A stretch of DNA of 64,000 bases. Origin: Blastococcus sp. TF02A-30 (GTDB taxonomy: Bacteria; Actinomycetota; Actinomycetes; Mycobacteriales; Geodermatophilaceae). Shown here piece by piece: positions 35,858 to 43,349 of this stretch; the first letter of the stretch is position 1; each line of letters opens with the position of its first letter. The notes beneath the pieces were generated by a model. That model saw only the letters and a list, made by a program, of their open reading frames with translations. It ran no database searches and was not told the origin of the DNA. Location of the stretch: assembly GCF_003319185.1 (NCBI RefSeq), contig NZ_QOHJ01000003.1, forward strand, positions 372,001-436,000, written 5' to 3'. The position numbers and the translations under genes were made by a program.

Positions 35858-38800
35858 ATGAAGATCGTGGCTCGCCCGAGGTTCCTGAGCACGCCGACCG
35901 CCGTGGTCGCGCGTGCCGCCCGTCGTCCCGTCGCCCGTCCGCTGCGCGCCCTGGTGGTGCTCGCCGCGCTGGCGGCCATGAGCCTCGTGGCGCCGGCCGC
36001 GAGCGCCGCGACCTGCACCGGCGGGTCGGTCAACGTCGTGGCCCACCCGGACGACGACCTGCTCTTCGTCAACCCGGCGATCGTCCGGGACATCCGCTCC
36101 GGGGTGTGCTCGGACACCGTGTACGTGACCTCCGGCGACGCCGGCGGCCCGGACAGCTACTACCGCGAGCGCGAGGTCGGCGTGCGGGCGGCGTACGCGC
36201 AGATGGCCGGCGTCGCGAACGCCTGGACCACCGCGCAGGTGGCGGTCCCGGGCGGCACGGTCACGCGCTCGACGCTGACCGCGGACCCGTCGGTCACCCT
36301 CACCTTCCTGCGGCTGCCCGACGGGTTCCCCGACGGCACCGGCAGCGAGCGCTCCGACTACTCGAGCCTCCAGCAGCTCTACGTCGGCGAGACCGACGTG
36401 CTTCCGGCCCTCGACGGTTCCCGCGCGTACACCCGGTCGGACCTGGTGAGCACCCTCGGCGCGCTCATGACCGGTGCCCGGACCGTCCGCACGCTGGACT
36501 ACGAGCACGAGTACGGCGACGGCGACCACAGCGACCACTACACGGTGGGCCGCTTCGCGCACGAGGCGCAGAGCGAGCACGCCCCCTCGGCCGCGCTCAG
36601 CGGGTACTACGGCTACCCGGTCACCGAGCTGCCCGAGAACGTCTCCGGCGCCGACCTCACCGCCAAGCAGGACGCGTTCTTCGCCTACGCCCCGCACGAC
36701 CCGGGCATGTGCGCCTCGGCCGAGGAGTGCGCCTGGGGCGCCGAGGGCGAGTGGCTGCCCCGCTCGCACACCGTCGGCGAGACCCCGGTCCCCACGCCCG
36801 AGCTGACCGGCACGAACGTGGCCGGCAAGGCGACCGCGACCGCCTCCTCGGAGAACGCCGAGTGGCAGCAGACCGCGGCGAAGGCCGTGGACGGCATCGT
36901 CGACGGGCACCCGGGTGACCTGGTATCGGAGTGGGTCACCGCGGGGGAGACCGTGGGCGCCTGGATCGAGCTCGCCTGGAGTGGCCCGGCCACCCTCAAC
37001 GGCGTCGTCCTGCACGACCGGGTCAACGAGTGGGACCAGGTCACGGGCACCACGATCACCTTCGACGACGGCTCCACCGTCGACGCCGGCGTCCTGGACA
37101 ACGGCGGTGCCGGCCTGACCGTCGCCTTCCCCGAGAAGACGACGACGACGCTGCGGGTCACCGTCACCTCCGTGGGACGGTGGACCGGCAACGCCGGCCT
37201 GGCCGAGCTCGAGGCCTGGGGCACCGCGCCCGACCCGCTGCCCGAGCCGGAACCGGTCGTCCTGACCGGGACCAACGTCGCCGGCAAGGCGACGGTGACC
37301 GCCTCGAGCCAGAACACCGAGACCGGTCAGCTGGCCGCCCAGGCCGTCGACGGCGTCGTCGACGGGTACCCCGGCGACCACACCGCCGAGTGGGCGTCGC
37401 TGGGCGAGACCACCGGCGCCTGGATCGAGCTGGCCTGGAGCGGCCCCGCCACCCTCAACGGCGTCGTCCTGCACGACCGGCCCAACGACTCGGACCAGGT
37501 CACCTCGGGCCTGCTCACGTTCGACGACGGCAGCACGGTCGCCGTCCCGCTGCTGGACAACGGCGGCGCGGGCGTGCAGGTGTCCTTCCCGGAGCGGACG
37601 ACGACCTCGCTGCGGATCACCGTCACGGGCGTGAGCGGCTGGACCTCCAACGCCGGGCTCTCCGAGGTGGAGGCCTGGGGCACTGCTCCTGACCCGCTGC
37701 CCGGGCCCGAGCCGCTCCCGCTGAGCGGTACCAACGTGGCGGCCAAGGCCACAGTGACCGCCTCCTCGCAGAACACCGAGACCGGCCAGCTGGCCGCCAA
37801 GGTGGTCGACGGCGTCGTCGACGGCTACCCCGGCGACCACACCGCCGAGTGGGCCACCGAGGGCGAGGGCGTGGGCGCCTGGGTGCAGCTGACCTGGAGC
37901 GGCCCGGCCGAGATCACCGGCGTCGTGCTCAACGACCGGCCGAACGACTCCGACCGGATCACCGGCGCCACGATCACCTTCGACGACGGCTCGACCGTGG
38001 CGGTGCCGGCGCTGGACAACGGCGGCTCGGACCTCCAGCTGACGTTCCCGGCGCACATCACCACCTCGCTCCGGGTCACCGTGACCGCGGTCGGCGAGTG
38101 GACGTCGAACGTCGGCCTGGCCGAGCTCGAGGCCTGGGGCACCGCCCCCGACGCGACCCCGGTCGAGCCGGAGCCCGAGCCCGAGCCGGAGCCCGAGCCC
38201 GAGCCCGAGCCGCTGAGCGGCACCAACGTCGCCCCGAAGGCGACGGTCACCGCCTCCAGCGAGAACGTGGAGAACGGCCAGCTGGCGGCCAAGGTCGTCG
38301 ACGGCGTCGTCGACGGGTTCCCCGGCGACCACACCGCCGAGTGGGCGTCGCTGAGCGAGACCGTCGGCGCCTGGGTGCAGCTGACCTGGAGCGGGCCGGC
38401 CGAGCTCGACGGGGTCGTGCTGCACGACCGGGTCAACGAGTGGGACAACGTCACCGGCGCGACGATCACCTTCGACGACGGCTCGACGGTGGCCGTGCCG
38501 GCGCTGCAGCCGACCGGCGGCCGGGTGCAGGTGAGCTTCCCGGCGCGCACCACGACGTCGCTGCGGATCACGATCACCTCGGTGGGCGAGTTCACCGGGT
38601 CGGTCGGGCTCGCCGAGCTCGAGGCCTGGGGCACCGCGCCCGACCCGGCGCCCGCGCCGCAGCCCGAGCCCGAGCCGCAGCCCGAGCCCGAGCCGCAGCC
38701 CGAGCCCGAGCCGCAGCCCGAGCCCGAGCCGGAGCTGCCCACGGGCACCGACGTGACCTCGCTGGCCACCGTCACCGCGTCGTCGGAGACTGCGGAGCAC

Positions 38801-39163
38801 GGCCAGCTGGCCGGGTCGGCCGTCGACGGCCTCGTCGACGGCTACCCAGGGGTGGTCTCCGCCGAGTGGGTCAGCCTCGGTGAGCGCGAGGGCGCCTGGC
38901 TGGAGCTCTCCTGGACCGAGGCCGTCCAGCTGCACCAGCTGGTGCTGCACGACCGGATCAGCGAGTACGACCAGGTGACGGCCGCGCTGCTCACCTTCTC
39001 GGACGGCTCCACGGTCACCGTCCCGGCGCTGCCCAACGACGGGGAGGGCCTGCTGGTCACCTTCCCGGCCCGGCTGACGACGACGGTCCGCATCACCCTG
39101 GTCGGGGTGAGCGACTGGACGTCGAACGCCGGTCTGGCCGAGGTCCGCGCCTGGGCGCTCTGA
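35858..39163 (+). CDS. Secreted PIG-L deacetylase with five discoidin-like repeats
   Basis: The 1101-residue protein has a signal peptide (hydrophobic core to APAASA, about residues 30-50). A PIG-L/LmbE deacetylase domain follows, with metal motifs VVAHPDDDLL and GDHSDHYTVGR. Five repeats of ~150 residues then start near residues 316, 469, 622, 786 and 960; each opens with GTNV..KATVTASS and contains VDG..DG.PGD, GAW..L.WSGPA, VVLHDR and TFDDGSTV. Linkers are Glu-Pro/Gln-Pro rich. No LPxTG or membrane anchor is seen. It may N-deacetylate an extracellular glycan while the repeats bind polysaccharide or wall. The ATG has AGGGGGA directly against it; GTG at 35867 is better spaced. Confidence 0.88.
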   Translation: MKIVARPRFLSTPTAVVARAARRPVARPLRALVVLAALAAMSLVAPAASAATCTGGSVNVVAHPDDDLLFVNPAIVRDIRSGVCSDTVYVTSGDAGGPDSYYREREVGVRAAYAQMAGVANAWTTAQVAVPGGTVTRSTLTADPSVTLTFLRLPDGFPDGTGSERSDYSSLQQLYVGETDVLPALDGSRAYTRSDLVSTLGALMTGARTVRTLDYEHEYGDGDHSDHYTVGRFAHEAQSEHAPSAALSGYYGYPVTELPENVSGADLTAKQDAFFAYAPHDPGMCASAEECAWGAEGEWLPRSHTVGETPVPTPELTGTNVAGKATATASSENAEWQQTAAKAVDGIVDGHPGDLVSEWVTAGETVGAWIELAWSGPATLNGVVLHDRVNEWDQVTGTTITFDDGSTVDAGVLDNGGAGLTVAFPEKTTTTLRVTVTSVGRWTGNAGLAELEAWGTAPDPLPEPEPVVLTGTNVAGKATVTASSQNTETGQLAAQAVDGVVDGYPGDHTAEWASLGETTGAWIELAWSGPATLNGVVLHDRPNDSDQVTSGLLTFDDGSTVAVPLLDNGGAGVQVSFPERTTTSLRITVTGVSGWTSNAGLSEVEAWGTAPDPLPGPEPLPLSGTNVAAKATVTASSQNTETGQLAAKVVDGVVDGYPGDHTAEWATEGEGVGAWVQLTWSGPAEITGVVLNDRPNDSDRITGATITFDDGSTVAVPALDNGGSDLQLTFPAHITTSLRVTVTAVGEWTSNVGLAELEAWGTAPDATPVEPEPEPEPEPEPEPEPLSGTNVAPKATVTASSENVENGQLAAKVVDGVVDGFPGDHTAEWASLSETVGAWVQLTWSGPAELDGVVLHDRVNEWDNVTGATITFDDGSTVAVPALQPTGGRVQVSFPARTTTSLRITITSVGEFTGSVGLAELEAWGTAPDPAPAPQPEPEPQPEPEPQPEPEPQPEPEPELPTGTDVTSLATVTASSETAEHGQLAGSAVDGLVDGYPGVVSAEWVSLGEREGAWLELSWTEAVQLHQLVLHDRISEYDQVTAALLTFSDGSTVTVPALPNDGEGLLVTFPARLTTTVRITLVGVSDWTSNAGLAEVRAWAL
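38657..38728 (+). repeat. Four perfect 18-bp tandem repeats
   Basis: Four identical copies of CCGCAGCCCGAGCCCGAG encode (PQPEPE)n in the linker before the fifth domain of the PIG-L protein. A related run of Glu-Pro codons lies in the previous linker (about 38170-38212). Such arrays expand and contract by slippage, so linker length is likely to vary between strains. Confidence 0.95.
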
Positions 39164-39180
39164 CCCGGGCGCTCTGACCC
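39153..39180 (+). repeat. 14-bp tandem duplication spanning the PIG-L stop codon
   Basis: GGGCGCTCTGACCC occurs twice in direct succession; the first copy contains the TGA stop of the PIG-L gene. The unit is not a multiple of three and the second copy is non-coding. Confidence 0.95.
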
Positions 39181-39195
39181 GGGCGCCGCGCGACC

Positions 39196-39230
39196 GGCTG
39201 GGCACCCCCGCACCCGCGGGGTGCCCAGCC
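39196..39230. terminator. Bidirectional hairpin between PIG-L and wzy genes
   Basis: Perfect 13-bp arms GGCTGGGCACCCC/GGGGTGCCCAGCC with a nine-base loop lie in the 83-base gap between the convergent stops. Confidence 0.8.
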
Positions 39231-39246
39231 GTCGTCCTGCCCGCCT

Positions 39247-40533
39247 CTAGCGCGCCCGGACCGCGCTGCGGGGGAAGGGCCGTCCGCCGACCGGCGGGTC
39301 CGTCGCCGGCTCGACCGGGGCCGCGCTGCGGTCCAGGGCCATGGCGACGCCGAGGGTGATGGCCACGAAGACGTTGTTGAACGCCGACACCGACAGGCCG
39401 CTCACCGAGATGAGCGCGAGCAGCGCCAGGGTGTCGCGCAGCGGGACGCCCGAGCGCCGCAGGCCGATCCAGACCAGCACGTAGAGCAGCGCCAGCCCGA
39501 GGACACCGTGGTCGAAGAAGGCGCGCAGGAAGTACGAGTGCAGGATCACGGAGTAGCAGACGCCCGGGTCGCTCGAGCTGAACAGCGCCTCGTAGAAGCG
39601 GAGGCTGCCGCAGCTGCCCGGGGACAACGGGGTGAGCGGGAACGAGCCGGTGAGGAACTCCCAGATCGGCCAGTCGCGCACCTCGTACCGGAAGGTGTCC
39701 ATGAAGACCAGGCGGTCGAGCCGGGCGCCGGCGTCCTGCTGGGCGCGGCTGCTGAACAGCCAGAAGACGGCGTAGCCGACGGCTCCAGCCCCGGCCACGT
39801 GCAGCGGCCAGGTGCGGTTGCTCGTGCGCACGAACAGCGGCAGGTAGATGCAGATGAGCCCCAGCGCCGCGCTGCGCGACCCGGAGATGAGGACGATGAA
39901 CGCGAGCGCGAGGAAGACCAGGTTCCGGCGGGCGCCCAGCCACGGCCACGACAGGTAGAACAGCCCCATGAGCATGATCAGCTCGAAGTTGTTCTCGATG
40001 TAGATGCCGGGGCGGTCGGCCAGCCCCAGGGCCACCGAGTAGCCGTACTTGACCAGGAAGGCGCCGATCAGCAGCGTGCTGAACTGCGCCAGCCGCGGGC
40101 CGTCGAACACCTGCTTGCCGACGAGGAAACCCAGGGCGACCAGGTAGAAGAACGCCTTGTACGCCTGCAGGAAGTCCGGGAGGGCGGCGTCGCTGTAGAC
40201 CGCCCATAGCAGCGTCTTGAGGAAGACGTAGAAGCCGCCCACCAGCAGCAGCGCCCAGCCGGCCGGGCGCACCCGGGGCGAGCGGAGCACCAGGAGGCCC
40301 GCGGTGCCCAGGAACGTGAGCTCGAGCAGCGAACCGGCCGGGACGGAGCTGAACCGGCCCGGGGAGGCGATGCCGACGACGGCGAGCAGCAGGAGCGCCC
40401 CGTAGAGCAGCTTCTCCGATCCGCTGGCCCCGGAATGGTCGGCCACGAATGCGCGCACCCGCGAATTCCGCGGCCGCCGGGAAATGGTCGCGCGACGCGT
40501 GCGGGCGCTCGTGACCACGCTGACCTCTTCCAT
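39247..40533 (-). CDS. O-antigen ligase/Wzy-like polysaccharide polymerase
   Basis: The 428-residue protein has about 11-12 transmembrane segments and one large outside loop (about residues 260-330, with PLSPGSCGSLRFYEALF and VILHSYFLRAFFDHG). This is the usual layout of the Wzy_C/O-antigen ligase family, and ISGSRSAALGL is the family-type loop. It would polymerise repeat units outside the membrane. ATG at 40533 gives a short Arg-rich cytoplasmic N-terminus. It lies 80 bases after the beta-helix gene on the same strand. Confidence 0.87.
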   Translation of the reverse strand: MEEVSVVTSARTRRATISRRPRNSRVRAFVADHSGASGSEKLLYGALLLLAVVGIASPGRFSSVPAGSLLELTFLGTAGLLVLRSPRVRPAGWALLLVGGFYVFLKTLLWAVYSDAALPDFLQAYKAFFYLVALGFLVGKQVFDGPRLAQFSTLLIGAFLVKYGYSVALGLADRPGIYIENNFELIMLMGLFYLSWPWLGARRNLVFLALAFIVLISGSRSAALGLICIYLPLFVRTSNRTWPLHVAGAGAVGYAVFWLFSSRAQQDAGARLDRLVFMDTFRYEVRDWPIWEFLTGSFPLTPLSPGSCGSLRFYEALFSSSDPGVCYSVILHSYFLRAFFDHGVLGLALLYVLVWIGLRRSGVPLRDTLALLALISVSGLSVSAFNNVFVAITLGVAMALDRSAAPVEPATDPPVGGRPFPRSAVRAR

Positions 40534-40613
40534 TTTCCCGGACGATTCGCGTCAGCATAAGCAGCCGACGTCACCGGTTCGCGTGAACGCCGGGCCCGCG
40601 CACCCCGAACGGG

Positions 40614-42101
40614 TCAGGTCAGCTCGAGCCGCACCTGGACCGGGACCGCCCCCGCGTTGCCCAGGGTGACGGCCAGCTCGCCGCCGTTCCCGCTCACCGT
40701 GGCGCGCAGCGAGAACCGCTCGGCGGCCCCGGAGCCGATCCGGTCCGCGAGCGCACCGACCGCGACCTCGGCGTCCCCGTCGTCCCGCGACACGAGCAGC
40801 ACCGCTTCGGCGGCGGTCCGGGCCCCGCTCCCCCGGTCGCGGGCGACGACAAGCAGCCGGTACGCGGTGCCGGCGTCGTCCCGGGAGGACGGCCCGAGGT
40901 CGAACGCCGCGGATGCGGACGCGGCCGGGTCCACGACCAGGTCGGCGGTCCCCACGCGGACGCGCGTCCCCGAGGCCGTCTGCACCCCGGCCACACCGGC
41001 ATTCAGCAACGCGGTCTGCGAGCCGTCGTCGTCCACGGCCGACCCCGTCCGGCCGGTCAGGTCGTTGCCGGTCAGGACCAGGTCCCTCCCCCCGCGCCGG
41101 CGCACCGCGACCGCCGGGGACGCGTAGCCGCCGCCGTCGTCGTCACCCCCGGAGTTGGTGACCACACCGGTGACCACCAGGCCCGTGCAGTCCTGCTGGA
41201 AGATGTGGCAGTCGTCGTCCGATCCCTGCGCGAGGCGGCCGTTGCGGCGCAGGACCGAGCCGACGACCGCGCTGTGCCCGCACTCGACGAAGCGCAGCCC
41301 GGTGCGGCCGTTGCGGTCCACGATCCCGCCGACCACCAGGTTGTGCTCTGCCTGGAACGCCTGGAGACCGTGCCCGGCGTTCCACTCGATCTTCAGGCCC
41401 TGGAAGACGTTGTCGTTGGCCCCCGGGCCGAGGGCCACGCCGTCGCCGTCGTTGGCGTTGATCGCCGTGGTCTGCACGAGCGAGTCGACGAGGTTGGCGA
41501 TGCCGGTGCCGTTCTCGTGGATCTGGCAGTCGCTGAGCACGTTGCCGCTCGTGTAGTCGGCGTCGTAGCCGACCGACCCCTCGACCATGGTCACCCGCTC
41601 GACGACGACGAGGAAGCCGCCGGGGCGGACGGCGGGCTGGTTGCGCCCGTTGCCCGACACCGTCAGGTCGCTCAGCCGGCCGTTCGCGCCGACGGTGAGC
41701 ACCGGCTCCCGCTGGCCAGGCGTGCGGGCGCGCAGCCGGGCGCCGTGACCGGCCGTCCCGGTGTAGGAGCGCGCCAGGGGGCCGGCCAGCGACTGCCCCG
41801 GTGCGAGCACGAGTCCGTCGACCAGGTAGAGGCCGGCGGGCAACCACAGCGCGGCGCCCTCGCCCGCAGTGTCGACGAGCCGCTGCAGCGCCGTCGTGCT
41901 GTCGTCGGTCCCCGTCGGGTCGATGCCCCGACCGGCGAGGACGGTCGCCCCGACCGGCGGGCCCTCGGTGAGGGTGACGTCCGGGGCCGACAGCCGGGCG
42001 ACCCCGGCGCCGGTGGCCGCGCCCGCCGCCGCGCCACCGACCAGCGCCGCGACGAAGCCGCGCCGGCCGAGAGCGGGCAGGTCGGGGTGGGGTCCGGTCA
42101 C
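40614..42101 (-). CDS. Secreted right-handed beta-helix protein (Tat-type signal)
   Basis: The 495-residue protein begins with a twin-arginine-like signal, RRGFVAALVGGAAAGAATG. The pectate-lyase-like superfamily start DPTGTDDSTTALQRLVD and WLPAGLYLVDGLVL follows. Repeats rich in Asn/Asp/Gly fill about residues 140-350 (HENGTGIANL, NDGDGVALGPGANDN). The last ~130 residues form a beta-rich domain. Such proteins are often polysaccharide lyases, epimerases or surface scaffolds. Its place in the cluster suggests it acts on the exported polymer. GTG at 42101 overlaps the phosphatase stop in a GTGA. Confidence 0.83.
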   Translation of the reverse strand: MTGPHPDLPALGRRGFVAALVGGAAAGAATGAGVARLSAPDVTLTEGPPVGATVLAGRGIDPTGTDDSTTALQRLVDTAGEGAALWLPAGLYLVDGLVLAPGQSLAGPLARSYTGTAGHGARLRARTPGQREPVLTVGANGRLSDLTVSGNGRNQPAVRPGGFLVVVERVTMVEGSVGYDADYTSGNVLSDCQIHENGTGIANLVDSLVQTTAINANDGDGVALGPGANDNVFQGLKIEWNAGHGLQAFQAEHNLVVGGIVDRNGRTGLRFVECGHSAVVGSVLRRNGRLAQGSDDDCHIFQQDCTGLVVTGVVTNSGGDDDGGGYASPAVAVRRRGGRDLVLTGNDLTGRTGSAVDDDGSQTALLNAGVAGVQTASGTRVRVGTADLVVDPAASASAAFDLGPSSRDDAGTAYRLLVVARDRGSGARTAAEAVLLVSRDDGDAEVAVGALADRIGSGAAERFSLRATVSGNGGELAVTLGNAGAVPVQVRLELT

Positions 42102-42712
42102 CGAGGGGTCCCGGCGGCCCGCTCGTCGCCGACCGGGACCAGCCGGTCGAGCAGCGGGAGCAGCGCATCCGCGATGGTTTGCGCGGTCCGGAGGTGCACC
42201 TCGTCGTCCCGGCCCACCGGGTCGGCGATGTCGTCGTCCGATCCGCTGGGGCGCCGGGAGCGCATGGCCGCCATCCGCGCGACGAGGGCGCGCATGCGGT
42301 CCTCGGGGCTGTCCGGCAGCGGCTCGGCCGGGTCGACCAGGCCGAGCAGACCGGCGGCCTCGCGCAGCGTGAAGGTGCGGGCCATGGCGCGCGGGGCGCG
42401 GGCCAGCACCTCGGCGCGGTGGGCACGCGTCATCGTCAGCGTCAGGTCGACGCCGACCGCGAGCTGCTCGGTGAGCTGCCGGGCCCGGAACCCGTCCGCG
42501 GACGCGCCGAGCCGCTCGAGCGCACGGGCGCTGGCCGGGTCCACGGGGGCGCCCACGACCGCGCGCACCCCGGCGCTGGCGAGGGCCACCACCGGCCCGC
42601 CCGCGGCGGCGACCCGCTCGAGGTGCGCGGCGCCGAGCCGCTCGGCCACCGGCGACCGGCAGATGTTCCCCGTGCACACCACGAGCAGGGTGAAGGGGAC
42701 GTCGGCCGGCAT
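42098..42712 (-). CDS. Low-molecular-weight protein tyrosine phosphatase
   Basis: The P-loop VCTGNICRSP (C-x5-R) lies at about residues 11-20 and the general-acid Asp in ADPVGRDDEVH near the C-terminus. In polysaccharide loci this enzyme dephosphorylates the BY-kinase, here at 30154-31659. At 204 residues it is longer than the ~150 typical of the family, mainly by an insert around residues 105-165. ATG at 42712 is chosen: GGAGA lies nine bases upstream, and the ATG at 42721 abuts it. Confidence 0.9.
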   Translation of the reverse strand: MPADVPFTLLVVCTGNICRSPVAERLGAAHLERVAAAGGPVVALASAGVRAVVGAPVDPASARALERLGASADGFRARQLTEQLAVGVDLTLTMTRAHRAEVLARAPRAMARTFTLREAAGLLGLVDPAEPLPDSPEDRMRALVARMAAMRSRRPSGSDDDIADPVGRDDEVHLRTAQTIADALLPLLDRLVPVGDERAAGTPR

Positions 42713-42749
42713 GGACACCATTCTCCGAGCGGGACGGGGGTGACCCCAG

Positions 42750-42794
42750 CGCTGCCGGGAGCGGCTCCCTCGTGCGGGGTACACGACGGCAGCG
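42750..42794 (-). terminator. Possible hairpin after the second acetyltransferase gene
   Basis: The arms CGCTGCCG and CGGCAGCG are perfect over 8 bp, but the loop is long (29 bases). It lies in the 88-base gap between the acetyltransferase stop and the phosphatase start, so it could attenuate read-through. Confidence 0.35.
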
Positions 42795-42800
42795 GTGCGG

Positions 42801-43349
42801 CTACGCCGCGGAGCCCTCCAGGACCTCGGCCGGGGTGCCCAGCGCCACCGCACCGGCCGGCAGGTCCTGCAGCACGAGCGCGCGGGCGCCCAGAAAGGCG
42901 TTGTCGCCGATGGTCACCGGCCCCAGGACCGTCGCGTGGGCGCCGAGGTACACCCGGTCACCGATGACCGGGGCCCCGGGTGTCGGGTACGCCGCGCCGA
43001 CGGACGCGTACGGCGCCATGACGACGTCGTCACCGAGCACCGCGCCGTGCACGACGATGACGCCCCGCCCCCCGTGGGCCAGCACCAGCCGACGGCCGCA
43101 GGCCAGGTCGGCGGGGATCTCGCAGCCGAGCAGGAGCCGGGCCACGGCCAGCAGCGGGAGGGCCACCAGCCGCGCCACGCGCGCGGCCGGGCCGGACGCC
43201 CGGGCACCGAACTGCGCGATCCGGACGATGGCGACCGCCAGCACGCTCAGCCCGCCGCCGCGACGCCGATTGACCCGGGCGTCCTCGGCCATCCAGACGA
43301 CCAGCTCGGCGAGGGTGGCGGGATGGGTCGCGACCACCTCAGTAGGCAC
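42801..43349 (-). CDS. Left-handed beta-helix acetyltransferase, paralog 2
   Basis: The 182-residue protein has the same layout as the one at 34953-35495: an N-terminal TLAELVVWMAEDARVN helix, a hydrophobic middle, ADLACGRRLVLAHGGRGVIV, then hexapeptide turns (VYLGAHATVLGPVTIGDNAFLGA). It probably O-acetylates a sugar of the polymer. The GTG start overlaps the sugar-transferase stop by 11 bases. Confidence 0.87.
   Translation of the reverse strand: MPTEVVATHPATLAELVVWMAEDARVNRRRGGGLSVLAVAIVRIAQFGARASGPAARVARLVALPLLAVARLLLGCEIPADLACGRRLVLAHGGRGVIVVHGAVLGDDVVMAPYASVGAAYPTPGAPVIGDRVYLGAHATVLGPVTIGDNAFLGARALVLQDLPAGAVALGTPAEVLEGSAA

Noticed and set aside
38657..38728. Direct repeats resembling a CRISPR array
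   Set aside because: The 18-bp units abut without spacers, are in frame and encode Pro/Glu/Gln linkers.
35849..40558. A 1569-codon leftward open frame opposite the PIG-L gene
   Set aside because: It is repeat-driven shadow coding of the PIG-L repeats and wzy; no domain is recognisable.
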